Shown here: piece after piece, positions 17,920-27,451 of the stretch
Layout of the letters: every line of letters begins with the position of its first letter
How positions within the stretch are numbered: the first letter of the stretch is position 1
Position numbers and translations under genes: made by a program
NCBI GenBank assembly: GCA_963989245.1
Contig: OZ022351.1
Coordinates: forward strand, 29,123,226-29,187,225
Length of the DNA: 64,000 nucleotides
Direction of reading: 5' to 3'
Source: Nansenia antarctica
Taxonomy: Eukaryota; Chordata; Actinopteri; Argentiniformes; Microstomatidae
Notes under the pieces: model-generated
Seen by the model: only the letters and a program-made list of their open reading frames with translations
What the model was told of the DNA's origin: nothing
Databases searched by the model: none

Positions 17920-18340
17920 TACAGAACAGGTCAATAGTGTTCTTGGTAACTCAAACGTCACATTCACTCAAATATTTATATATTATAATTTATATAAACC
18001 AGGTGAACTGGTACAACCATGCATACACGATTACATTAGGATATGGGTTGAGCATACAACCCTAAAAACTGTATCGTTGCGTCCCTGAGACATTTTAAGA
18101 TCTTTTTCTTATAATATCTTCACATTCAGAGATTTTCCAAGAGGCTAATTTGAACTCTGTATTTAAATGTCAGTCATTCAAATTCAGTTTCTAATGGCAC
18201 ATATCTCTGCCCTTAACAACCACTCGCCAGGGGCCCAGGGCCTTGCATACTTGCATTGCACATTGTGTCCAGTCTGGTCGGGCTGCGACACACAAACAGC
18301 GTGACACATTTCACATCAACACCTCGCTCCGTAATTCAGC

Positions 18341-18660
18341 CAGCCAGCACTTCGTACACAACACAACAGCCAATCAGATCTAAAACTGTTTATCCAACAG
18401 CCAATCAGATCACAGACTGTCGTCCAACAAGCCAATCAGATCAAACACCGTTGCAGGCGATGAGAACAACAACGCTGTCCTCATATCCACTATATCAGTC
18501 AGCCAGCACTTGGTACACACACACAACAGCCAATCAGATCAAACACTGGTTGTCCAACAGCCAATCAGATCAAAGACTGTTGTCCAACAAGCCAATCAGA
18601 TCAAACACCGTTGCAAGCGATGAGAACAACAACGGCTGTCCCTCATATCCACTATATCCT
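18341..18660 (+). promoter_or_regulatory. tandem-duplicated CCAAT-box cluster
   Basis: Two copies of a 160-bp unit (18341-18499, 18500-18660) each contain three AGCCAATCAGAT motifs, at about 18368, 18399, 18430, 18528, 18559 and 18590. All fit the NF-Y consensus. The cluster lies about 1.9 kb upstream of the coro1b start codon, whose exon begins with a splice acceptor, so an upstream non-coding exon and promoter are expected hereabouts. The function is inferred. Confidence 0.5.
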
Positions 18661-20206
18661 GCCTGGGGGCGGAAGTCTGGATTTCTACAGCAAACATTAA
18701 TGATTCCAACACGGAGGACTGTCAGGATCTTCCTCCTTCTCTCCCATTTGCACGCCCATCATCATCATAATTATCTTAATTAAAAAAAAAAATGCGGATC
18801 TTTTCATCGCTTACATCTTGACATGCTGCTGGCTCGGTTGAAATATTCCAGCGCACATTTTTTTTTCACCAACCGGGTGGAAAATATCTTGACGTCAGGA
18901 TCCTCGTCCGTGTTTTTCATGACCATCATTGATCATCACCTCCTGTGATATTTTTCCGTCTGCAAAAACTGTGCAAGTGCAACATATTCACTGGTAGGGT
19001 CGTGTGTGTGTAGCCGGACACTCCCGATCATAGGAAAGGATTAAGTTACTGTTCTCAGAGGAGGATTATTTTATTGGCTTCCTCTTGTCTTCTGGGCCTT
19101 TTTTCTTTTCCCCCCAATTAACAGGCTGCTCCAAATCGAGGTACAGTTGAGTTGTTTGCATGCAAATGTATTATGATCTATTATGTCCTTCTTTGTAAAC
19201 TGTCTTGCTGTGCCCTTTTTACCTTTGCTCATCTCATAATATGACCTCATTAACCATCGTTTACCCCACCACACTCCTCTTTACCCCATCATTACTTTTT
19301 TCTACATGTTCTCCTACACCCCCCCCAGTATTAGAGGTTATATTTCTGCTCCAACCTATCCTATTCATTTCTTACATGCATGGGGATATGCAAACTGCAA
19401 ATCGTCCATTTGCAAAAAGAAAACCCCACTCCTGCACTGTGACTGTGACATTTTATTTTTCCACATTCAAATGATCTGGCAACATGCCAAGCCAACACTG
19501 GTCTATTATTATCAGCACTCTGCAATTCTGTTTGACTGTAGTTAAACACATGATAACACTAATGGGTTACACTGTATGTGCACAGGCCAACTGAAGGCAT
19601 TAGGCAGCACCCCTCCACATGTATAGAGTTACACCCCCTAGGCCCCTACCTTCATCCAGTGGTCATCTGTGCTTCCCCCACCCTCATCCAGGGGTCATCT
19701 GTGCTCACCACCCCCCCTCTCTCTGTTTTGGCCCCAGGCAGATCATGTCCTCTTGTCCAGTGAGCCGTGACTGCTCTTTAGAACCGACCTCAGTATGTGG
19801 GAATTTGGTTGATGTGATTAATGATTGATTTGCTTTTCCCAGCATTAATAATATATTCAATACATGTTACGGAATAACCGTAACTTGTGTTAACTTGTTG
19901 GTTATCTTCATAGACACTGCCAAGTCTAGTGCACTTTGAGCTAGAAGGGATACACATAAGCAGCAAGATTGTCTTTTTTAAGAAAGCGACATTAAGACAA
20001 ACTTGATCATTTCAAACATGGCACATTTGACAGACTCGTGACATTCATATTCAGTTCCTCTTAAAAAATGTCTAAAACAGTTTTTGAGGAACCTTCTAGC
20101 GTGGTCATTTTGTAATTCCGAAATTCTTTTTTGAATGTGATTTTTTTGGTAACCTGCTCACATAGTTTAAAAAAAAGGCACAGCAAGAAAACGTTCTGTA
20201 TTCAGG
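18661..20206. other. coro1b upstream region, no gene seen
   Basis: No coding frame with a recognisable domain. It may contain the non-coding first exon of coro1b, which I could not place. A short CATCCA(G)GGGTCATCTGTGCT duplication lies at 19653-19703. Confidence 0.4.
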
Positions 20207-20468
20207 GTTCCCACGCATCCTTGTAATACTTGAAAGTTTGTGAATTTGATCAAAAGAAATCAAGGTCTTAAAAAATGTTTGGGTCTTGAAAGTGCTTGAA
20301 TTCCCCTCTCTAAAAAACAAATACATCTTCAAAAATGTTTTACTTAGCTCGTCAACTAGTTCTGTCTCAAACTATGCTGTGTTGGGTCCTTGAATTTGAG
20401 GGAATTGAGTCTTGAAAGTCCTTGAAAGGTGCTTGAATGTGATGTTTCAGAAGGTGTGGGAACCCTGT
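20207..20468 (+). repeat. dispersed repeat with 'caggttcccac / gtgggaaccctg' ends
   Basis: The terminal inverted ends CAGGGTTCCCAC and GTGGGAACCCTG enclose CTTGAAAG-rich sequence. Related copies are at 4327/5943, 42787-43195 and 52598-53029. It behaves as a non-autonomous element of unrecognised family and ends 48 bp before the coro1b start codon. Confidence 0.75.
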
Positions 20469-20516
20469 AACTTGGTATGGTAACTATGGTAACACATTTC
20501 TCTCTATATTGCAGCC

Positions 20517-20720
20517 ATGTCATTCCGAAGAGGTGTGGTCAGGCAGAGCAAATTCCGGCACGTCTTTGCCCAGGCAGCGAAGGCGGAGCACTGTATCGAT
20601 GACGTCAGAGTGTCCCGTGTGACATGGGACGGGCCCCTCTGCGCTGTGAACCCCAAATTCGTTGCAGTCATCATCGAAGCTGGAGGAGGGGGGGCCTTCC
20701 TGGTGTTGCCCATCAGCAAG
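20517..20720 (+). CDS. coro1b: coro1b coding exon 1
   Basis: Residues 1-68. The exon follows acceptor TATATTGCAG at 20514, so a non-coding exon lies upstream. Ser2, the site phosphorylated by PKC in mammalian coronin 1B, is present. Confidence 0.95.
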
Positions 20721-23700
20721 GTACGAGCTTGACCACTTCACCTTCTCCGTCCAATGTAACCGTTGGACCAGTACTACGAATACCGTTAGCCTCATAGCAT
20801 AACTGCCTAAGTCATGCTTCACTTGTGGTCAGCCGAGCCATCTTTGTATGTAGTGTCAAAAATGCCTCTGTCAAAGAAGAGATGACTTGGGCAGATAGTG
20901 ATTTTGGAATGTAACAAGCATTCTGATAGGCTGATGGTGATGGCATAGAGGCAATAACGCACAGTGAATCAGCAGTGTTAGGAGAGTAGTTAGATAGAGG
21001 CAGATATCTCAGTTTGGCCAAAGTATGACTTAGACAATTATGCTATGAGGCTATCGGTAATACATCCTTCATGTCCTAATGCACATTGATCTGAAATGAC
21101 TGTATTAGTAGGTCAGCAACTCCTCCCCCTACTAATGCTATATCATGTACATATGTTACGGTACATGTGGGAAAACTACGGTTAGGGTTAGGTGCTACGT
21201 CGACTTGGTACATGCTGACATGTCTAACCCTACCCCTACCCCTAACCCTAACCGTACCCCTACCCCTAACCCTAGCACCCTAGCACCTAACCCTAGTTTT
21301 CCCACATGTACCGTATTCCCACATGTACCATAACACATATATACACTTTCACAGTGTCTTAAAATCAGTGAGAAGAAGGGGGAACACCACTGTTAGTACT
21401 GAAATCCAGCCAGTATTTTCTGACTCATCTTACCTCATCTCCCTCTCTCTGACAGAGCGGCAGAGTGGACCAGGCCACCACGCCCACGGTGTGTGGCCAC
21501 GCCGCCCCGGTGCTGGAGATCCAGTGGTGTCCCCATGACGACAACATCATCGCCAGCGCCTCGGAGGACTGCAGTGTGAAGGTAGCTGATGTGTGACGAT
21601 AATAACAGTCTTAATGGCCGCCACACCAGGGATCTACGACGCTGGTCTTAAAAAGTCTCAAATCAAGCAATCCAATTTGTAAGGCCTAAAAAGGTCCCAC
21701 ATTCCACTTATTCAGTCCAAAAATGAGGTGCTAGGTCTTAAAAATTAGATCCTGCAAGGAAATCAGTCCGACCATCTATTTATGCGGAAATTAATCAAGC
21801 TGGAACCAAAAAAATGCCAATTCACTTCCTTTTTTGTCTGTATGGCAGTGAAATCCCTAATTTCATCACCTCGAGGATGACAAAAAGCTATCATATGGTG
21901 TCGCGAATAGGTCTAAAATTATATTCAAAGAGGTCTAAAAAGGGTCTAAAAAGGTCTTAAATTTGACTTGTTGAAACTTGTAGGAACCCTGCACACGCAT
22001 GCATATCATATCCAGTCATGAGACTACTACTACGGCAGTGTGTTGACATACAGAGCCAGGATTTTACAACGCGTTGGATGATTAGATTAGATTTATTGTC
22101 CCCCAGGAGGAAATTCATTTTCACACCACCACTGTACAGTATACATATATACATACAACACCGTATAACACAGACAACAACAGACAGTACTACACATGAC
22201 AGATACACAAGTACACACACTCAGCGCGGTCTGCTATTTATTGATGGTCAAGTTATATGTTCTAAGTTGTGAAAATACCACCGCTCATCTGTCATCAGAC
22301 TTGGCTGAGGTGCTGCAACTGGAGAGTATCAATAGAGTGCAAAATAACAGCAACTGTCACCTAGTGACTAAGCATCAAGGGAATTGTAGTCTTAGATTCA
22401 GTGGACTACAAAAACATACACAAGTGTTCATGAGACAGGAAACACCCAAAACAAATATGTACAATATATATACATAGCAGAACCATAAAAACAATAGAGA
22501 AATGCTACAAACATGTTCTATGTTCTACCTTGTTGTTAACAAAGCTGTTGTTGTCGACCTTCCTTGTTGGTTGAAGGTGTGGCAGATCCCTGACGGCGGG
22601 CTGACTGGGCCCATGACGGAGGCCGTGGTGACCCTGGAGGGGCACAGCAAGAGGGTGGGCATCCTGGCCTGGCACCCCACCGCCTTCAACATCCTCCTCA
22701 CCGCAGGTAGCCTCATCTGTCTAAAAGAAACACACAAAAAATGTTTTCTTCTATCACTGAGACTGCCAACGGCCCCTGGCCTGAGCTAGATTACTCTTCC
22801 TGCTACGACTGGTGGACTGATGATTCACTTGCTTAGTCAAATGTATCGATTGTAAGTCGCTTTGGAATAAGGCGTCTGCTAAATGCCCAAAATAAACGTT
22901 TTAAAATCCATCTCAGGGGTGCAAACGTGTCACCTTTTACTGCTAACTTAGCAGTTCTTACCTCAAAATAGGTCATCCATGTGAATCGTCAGACAAAAAG
23001 AAACAATTGGCGGGGAGGGGGAGGGGGAGGGGGGGGGTGGGTCAAAGTCTCATCCAAGTCACATGATGAGCGAGCTAACTAATCTTCCTGTCTGCTAAAC
23101 TCCACTGCTGTTGAAATAACTTTTAGCTTCAGGCAGCTAGGTACAGTTCCAGACAGCGTGGAGAACACAGTCACGGTAAACTGTTTTCGAAGTACCGGTA
23201 ATTAGGCAGGTGTTAAGCTCCCCTGTTAAAACCCATCCAGGACTCTCTACAGTTCACTACCTGAGCCTTTCATATCAATGGTTGTGAGGGATAAGGAGAC
23301 ACGGTCGACGACATGTAGTCCCTCCCCTGTTTTTAACCTCCAGCTGACTTCTGTGAAGAAAGCTAACACGTTGTAATTGTGGACAGTGAGAGTTGAGGGA
23401 CAGCTCTAAAACCCACTGGAGAGGTGTTCCATGACAGCATGACTGTTAAATTCCCAATGAGGAGGAATTGAATTTCCGTCCTGCAATTAACAGTACACAC
23501 AGTGCAAGTTTAAAGGAAAATGTGCTTATGGTAGACACAAAATGAAGTACCCGTGTCTGTTTCTTGGGCTATTATGCCAAGATTGTGTCTGTATTTCCAT
23601 GTGTCTTTATCTGCCTGTTTTTAGACATTGCCTGCCTGTTGTTTGTGGGGGTTTTTCTTCGAGTTTTATGTCTGTGAAATTGTGCATCTTGTGGATTATG

Positions 23701-26700
23701 TGTCTAATAAGATATTTGTCTTAAGATTTTAAATGTGTCTCTCTCTCTTGTTCACTGTCTCTCTCTCTCTCTCTGTCTCTCTCTCTCTCTCTCTCGCTTG
23801 CTCTCTCTCTCTCTCTCGCTTCCTCTCTCTCTCCCTCTCACCCCCTCTCTCTCCCTCTCTCCCTCCCCCCCCCCCCCTCTCTCTCTCTCCCAGGCGGTGA
23901 TAACCTGGTGTGTGTGTGGGATGTGGGCACGGGGGAGTTGGTGTACCAGATGAGTGAACTCCACCCTGACCTGATCTACAGCGTGTGCTGGAACAAGGAG
24001 GGCAGCGCCATCTGCACGGTCTGCAAAGACAAGGCCCTGCGCGTCATCGACCCCCGACGGGGGACCGTCCTGAAGGTACTTCCTTCCTGTAGACACATGC
24101 AGATGAATCATGGGAATGAATGCCTCATAGCATAATTGCCTGAGTCATATTTTGGCCAAATTGAGATATCTGCCTAACTCTCCTCTCCTAACACTGCTGA
24201 TTCACTGGGCGTTATTGCCTCTATGACATCAGCCTATCAGAATGCTTGTTACATTCCAAAATCACTATCTGCCCAAGTCATCACTTTGACATAGGGCATT
24301 TTTGACACTACATACAAAGATGGCTCGGCTGACCACAAGTGAAGCATGACTTAGGCAATTATGCTATGAGGCTAACAATTTTCTGTCTGCCGATAACGCG
24401 ACTGCTTGACACTGACGCCGCTCTGCTACGTCTGATGTTTGCCGCGGTCCTCAGGTGAGGGAGAAGATCCACGACGGTACCAGACCCATGCGGGCCGTCT
24501 TCCTGTCTGACGGGAAGATCCTGACCACCGGGTTCAGCCGCATGAGCGAGAGGCAGATGGCCTTGTGGGATACGGTGAGAAGCCGTTCGTTTCGTTACAT
24601 TACTCTGAGCTTAGTGGAAGTGTCAGAAAGAACGAGCAGGGGTGCAAACTTGTCACCTTTTAGTGTTTTTTTACCTCAAAATAGGTCAACAATTTTCCTA
24701 AATGTTCTTTGTTTTCAGGCAAAGAAAATAATGTTTGGCACCTGATGAGGCGGTCACATAACATAACAGCACTCTGATGACTCATAGCAGAGGAGGGAGG
24801 GAGGGAGGGAGGGAGGGAGGGAGGGAGGGGGGGGGGTTGTGCTGATGTGTCATGCCAGTACAGGTGTTCTAACGATGTCCATCTTTATTGCAGAAAGATC
24901 TCTCAGAGCCCATGGCCGTGCAGGAGATGGACACTAGCAATGGAGTTCTCATACCTTACTACGACCCCGACACTAGCATGGTCTACCTGTGTGGAAAGGT
25001 ATAGCACACACACACTCACACACTCACACTCACTCACACACTCACTCACACACTCTCACACTCACTCACTAACACACACTCTCACACTCACACTCACACT
25101 CACACACACACACACTCACACACTCACAAACTCACACACTCACACACTCACACACACACACACCCACACCACAACTGTTGCTCCGAGCGCGTTGCAGAAA
25201 TAACACTGATTACCAACCGACTCATACGGATGCGTGCTGTATTCACTGGGTTATGGTGTGTCTGTGTCTGTGTGTTTGTGTGTGAGTGTGTGCGTGATAG
25301 TGCGTGGTTCAGACGGTCCTCCTTACCTGTTGTGTGTCTCTCAGGGGGACTGACCTGTTGTGTGTCTCTCAGGGGGACTGACCTGTTGTGTGTCTCTCAG
25401 GGGGACTGACCTGTTGTGTGTCTCTGTCTCAGGGGGACTGACCTGTTGTGTGTCTCTGTCTCAGGGGGACTGCACCATCCGGTACTTCGAGGTGACGGAC
25501 GAGTCTCCCTACGTCCATTTCCTCAGCCTGTACAGCAGCAAGGAGCCACAGAGAGGCGCCGGCTTTCTCACCAAGAGGGGTGTGGACGTCAACAAGTGTG
25601 AGATCGCCAGGTGAGCAGCGCAGAGCAGAGCAGAGCAGAGCAGAGCAGAGCAGCAGGTTTTTCTGCATATCTCTCTCTTCAGGATCGTTTATTTTGTCGT
25701 CATGGTTCATAAGTAGTACCTGATCTTTTGTTCTCTCTCTCTCTCTCACTCCTTTCTTTCTTTCACACCGTCCCTCTTTCGTTGTGTTGTGCTGTGGTTC
25801 ATCCCTCGCTCTTTCACAGGTTCTACAAACTGCACGAGAGGAAAGTGGAGCCTATTTCTATGACAGTGCCACGGAAGGTAAGATATTTAGATTAGATTAG
25901 AATTTTTTTTTTTTCTTTATTGTTATTGCAGAGTACAAGTACAATACAACGGAATGCAGTTTAGCATCCAACCAGAAGTGCAAATAGTGATATAAGGGCA
26001 TGATATATAGACTGCAATATACCTTTGTACCACTGTATATTGCACATTGCACATGTCTCCTAACATAGCTTATTTTATACTCTGCACATTAGATACTGTA
26101 TATAAACTACCTCACTGTACATAGCTCATAACTGTATATTGCCCATAACTGTATATACCTCTAAACCAATGTACACGTTTAGCGACAGAACACACAACAT
26201 TCTGAATAATTAGAGCCCTTTACTCTTATTTATGGTTAATACCCAAAGTGTGGTGTATGCCAAAAAATCCAATGATCATTCTATGGATGTTTAAAATAAA
26301 TAAATAAATAAATAAAAGCATAATTGTAGCTGTAACTCCTATGGGGCGGATGTGGCTCAGGCGGTAGAGCCGGTGTCTAATGATCGCAAGGTCTGCAGTT
26401 CGGCGGTTCAATCCCAGACTGGCCATGTGGCGAGGTGTCCTTGGGCAAGACATTGAACCCCAAATTGCTCAAATATGCTTTGGAATAAGGTGCTGTATAA
26501 GTGCAGTGCATTTACCATTTACCGAACTTGAATCAGTAACGTCCCCCACTCTTCTTCCTCTCGCCTCCTCAGTCAGATCTGTTCCAGGGCGACTTGTACC
26601 CGGACACGGCTGGGCTGGAGCCCTCCATCCTGGCCGAGGAGTGGATCGCCGGCCAGGACGCGCCGCCCCTGCTGGTGTCCCTGAGCGGGGGGTACTCAGC

Positions 26701-27130
26701 CCCCCCCTCCAAGCACAGAGACACCCTCAAGAACAAGCCCAAGCTGCACGCTCAGGGGGGGCCCGGGGGGGCGGGGTCCACCTCCGGCCCCCAGCCAGCT
26801 GGGAATACCGGGTGTCCCACGGCAACCCCCGTCTCCAGGGAGACCGAGGGCGACGGGGAGGTGAAGGCGAAGGTCGTCCGAGAGACGGAGGGCGCGTCTG
26901 ACAGGGTGAAGAGAGAGGTGAGAGAGAGAGAGACGTCCCTGTGTGGATTGTTTTCGGGAATCACAGGCCCTGTATATGTGACCTAGTGTTCTTTCACTGA
27001 CTAAAACATAAATCATGCTGATTGTTTTACCTCTATTCTCCCTTTCTCACTCTCCCTCCCTATCCTTCTCCCTCTCTCTCTCTCTCTCTCTCTCTCCCTA
27101 CCTCCCTCTCTCTCTCCCCCTCTCCCTCTC

Positions 27131-27161
<31 letters not shown>

Positions 27162-27451
27162 CCCTCTCCTTCTCTCTCTCTCCCTCCCTCCCCCTCCCTC
27201 TCTCCCTCCCTCTCCCCCCCCCTCTCTCCCTCCCTCCTTCCCTCTCCCTCTCTCCCTCCCTCCCCCTCCCTCTCCCCCTCTCCCTCCCCCTCCCTCCCCC
27301 CCTCCCTCACTCCCTCCCTCCCTCTCAGGAGGACGTGTTGAGTGAGGTGCTGGCGGAGGTGAAGGCCCTGCGTTCGGTGGTGCTCGCCCAGGGCCAGAGG
27401 ATCGAGCTCCTAGAGAGGCAGCTGGCGCGCATCGAGGACGGGGACGTGTGA
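20517..27451 (+). CDS. coro1b: coro1b, coronin-1B-type actin-binding WD-repeat protein (complete, ten coding exons)
   Basis: Type I coronins bind F-actin and Arp2/3 and control lamellipodial actin turnover. Exons are 20517-20720, 21456-21581, 22577-22706, 23894-24075, 24455-24574, 24894-24998, 25465-25610, 25820-25877, 26573-26917 and 27329-27451. All are GT-AG, phases agree, and the total is 512 aa against about 489 in human. Residues 1-68 hold the conserved N-terminus MSFRRGVVRQSKFRHVF. WD repeats forming the seven-bladed propeller run to about 300. The conserved extension KCEIARFYKLHER and VPRKSDLFQGDLYPDT is at about 332-368. A variable Gly/Pro-rich linker spans about 395-472. The last exon encodes a heptad coiled coil with the trimerisation motif RIELLE. 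Naming as 1B rests on the C-terminal IEDGDV (human MENGDA) and the downstream ptprcap. Coronin 1A, 1C and 6 are the alternatives. Confidence 0.95.
20787..21053 (+). mobile_element. MITE with 'tagcctcatagcata' termini (copy 1 of 3), coro1b intron 1
   Basis: The terminal inverted repeats are about 28 bp (TAGCCTCATAGCATAACTGCC). The body is shared with 24121-24374 (opposite orientation) and 51017-51256. No coding capacity; family not recognised. Confidence 0.85.
21152..21346. repeat. inverted repeat with telomere-like core
   Basis: TTACGGTACATGTGGGAAAA followed by GGTTAGGGTTAGG at left is mirrored at right by CCTAACCCTAG then TTTTCCCACATGTACCGTA. The centre is (CCCTAC/CCCTAA)n. The right end carries one extra ACATGTACC unit. 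It lies in coro1b intron 1. Confidence 0.85.
21456..21581 (+). CDS. coro1b: coro1b coding exon 2
   Basis: Residues 69-110, a WD blade with VCGHAAPVLEIQWCPHDDN and ASASEDCSVK. Phase 0 at both ends. Confidence 0.95.
21636..21992 (+). repeat. unassigned 'ggtcttaaa' dispersed repeat
   Basis: CTTAAAAAGTCTCAAATC-type motifs occur at both ends (GTCTAAAAAGGTCTTAAATT at right). Similar AAGTCTT-rich sequence occurs near 3890-4270. It resembles a non-autonomous element but the ends are unclear. Confidence 0.4.
22082..22240 (+). mobile_element. retroelement tail 'ttagattagatttattgtccc'
   Basis: A piece of a dispersed family: the reverse complement occurs at 58155-58295 in dtx4 intron 5 (GTACTGTCTGTTGTTGTCTG, TTTCCCCCTGGGGACAATAA, then (ATCTA)n). 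A relative lies at 25880-25990. Confidence 0.65.
22577..22706 (+). CDS. coro1b: coro1b coding exon 3
   Basis: Residues 111-154, VWQIPDGG then LEGHSKRVGILAWHPTAFN. It ends in phase 1. Confidence 0.95.
22783..22900 (+). mobile_element. L2-like LINE 3' end, truncated
   Basis: It ends TAAGTCGCTTTGGAATAAGG and CGTCTGCTAAATGCCC, the same 3' terminus as the LINE at 53776 in reverse. Only the last 110 bp are present. Confidence 0.75.
23734..23893 (+). repeat. (CT)n/(CCCT)n array abutting coro1b exon 4
   Basis: About 155 bp of almost pure pyrimidine ends directly at the CCCAG acceptor of exon 4, acting as an extreme polypyrimidine tract. Confidence 0.95.
23894..24075 (+). CDS. coro1b: coro1b coding exon 4
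   Basis: Residues 154-214, DNLVCVWDVGTGELVYQ to VIDPRRGTVLK, two WD blades. The acceptor directly abuts a 150-bp CT/CCCT array. Confidence 0.95.
24121..24374 (-). mobile_element. MITE with 'tagcctcatagcata' termini (copy 2 of 3), coro1b intron 4
   Basis: Reverse-complementary to the copy at 20787-21053 over essentially its whole length. The pair flanks coro1b exons 2-4. Confidence 0.85.
24455..24574 (+). CDS. coro1b: coro1b coding exon 5
   Basis: Residues 215-254, VREKIHDGTRPMRAVFLSDG and TTGFSRMSERQMALWDT, the coronin-specific FSRMSERQ motif. Confidence 0.95.
24792..24836. repeat. (GGGA)n microsatellite
   Basis: About ten GGGA units plus a G-run in coro1b intron 5, 60 nt before exon 6. 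Confidence 0.95.
24894..24998 (+). CDS. coro1b: coro1b coding exon 6
   Basis: Residues 255-289, SEPMAVQEMDTSNGVLIPYY to MVYLCGK. Phase 0 at both ends. Confidence 0.95.
25006..25166. repeat. (CA)/(CACT)n array
   Basis: Mixed CACA/CACT repeats begin 8 nt after the coro1b exon 6 donor. Confidence 0.95.
25325..25472 (+). repeat. 28-32-bp tandem repeat copying the coro1b exon 7 acceptor
   Basis: Five copies of CTGTTGTGTGTCTCTCAG|GGGGACTG, with acceptor AGs ending at 25344, 25372, 25400, 25432 and 25464. Spacing is 28, 28, 32 and 32 bp; the last two intervals include an extra TCTG. Each copy carries pyrimidine tract, AG and the first eight exon bases. Confidence 0.96.
25465..25610 (+). CDS. coro1b: coro1b coding exon 7
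   Basis: Residues 290-338, GDCTIRYFEVTDESPYVHF to NKCEIAR. The acceptor at 25463-25464 is the last of five tandem copies. Only this copy continues as GDCTIR; the others read GD-stop. Confidence 0.95.
25615..25653. repeat. (GCAGA)n repeat
   Basis: Seven or eight GCAGA units begin 5 nt after the coro1b exon 7 donor. Confidence 0.93.
25820..25877 (+). CDS. coro1b: coro1b coding exon 8
   Basis: Residues 338-357, FYKLHERKVEPISMTVPRK, a 58-nt exon of the conserved post-propeller extension. Confidence 0.94.
26341..26520 (+). mobile_element. tRNA-derived SINE (copy 2 of 4), coro1b intron 8
   Basis: The head is GGGGCGGATGTGGCTCAGGC, the B-box GGTTCAATCC, the body TGTCCTTGGGCAAGACATTG, and the tail GCTTTGGAATAAGGTGCTGT. 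It ends about 50 bp before the exon 9 acceptor. Confidence 0.8.
26573..26917 (+). CDS. coro1b: coro1b coding exon 9
   Basis: Residues 358-472 begin SDLFQGDLYPDTAG and EEWIAGQDAPP. They are followed by the poorly conserved Gly/Pro/Thr-rich linker that varies between coronins and lengthens this protein relative to human. Confidence 0.93.
27036..27328 (+). repeat. (CT)n/(CCCT)n array abutting coro1b exon 10
   Basis: About 290 bp of pyrimidine-rich repeat ends at the CTCAG acceptor. The reverse strand gives a spurious 181-residue Glu/Gly/Arg frame. Confidence 0.95.
27329..27451 (+). CDS. coro1b: coro1b coding exon 10 (coiled coil, stop)
   Basis: Residues 473-512, VLAEVKALRSVVLAQGQRIE then LLERQLARIEDGDV and TGA at 27449-27451. 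Leucines and valines fall in heptad spacing. The acceptor abuts a 270-bp pyrimidine array. Confidence 0.95.
   Translation, partial: EDVLSEVLAEVKALRSVVLAQGQRIELLERQLARIEDGDV

Noticed and set aside
21181..21300. Chromosome end or fusion scar
   Set aside because: The CCCTAA units are degenerate, short and enclosed in an inverted repeat within a coro1b intron, so a mobile-element origin fits better.
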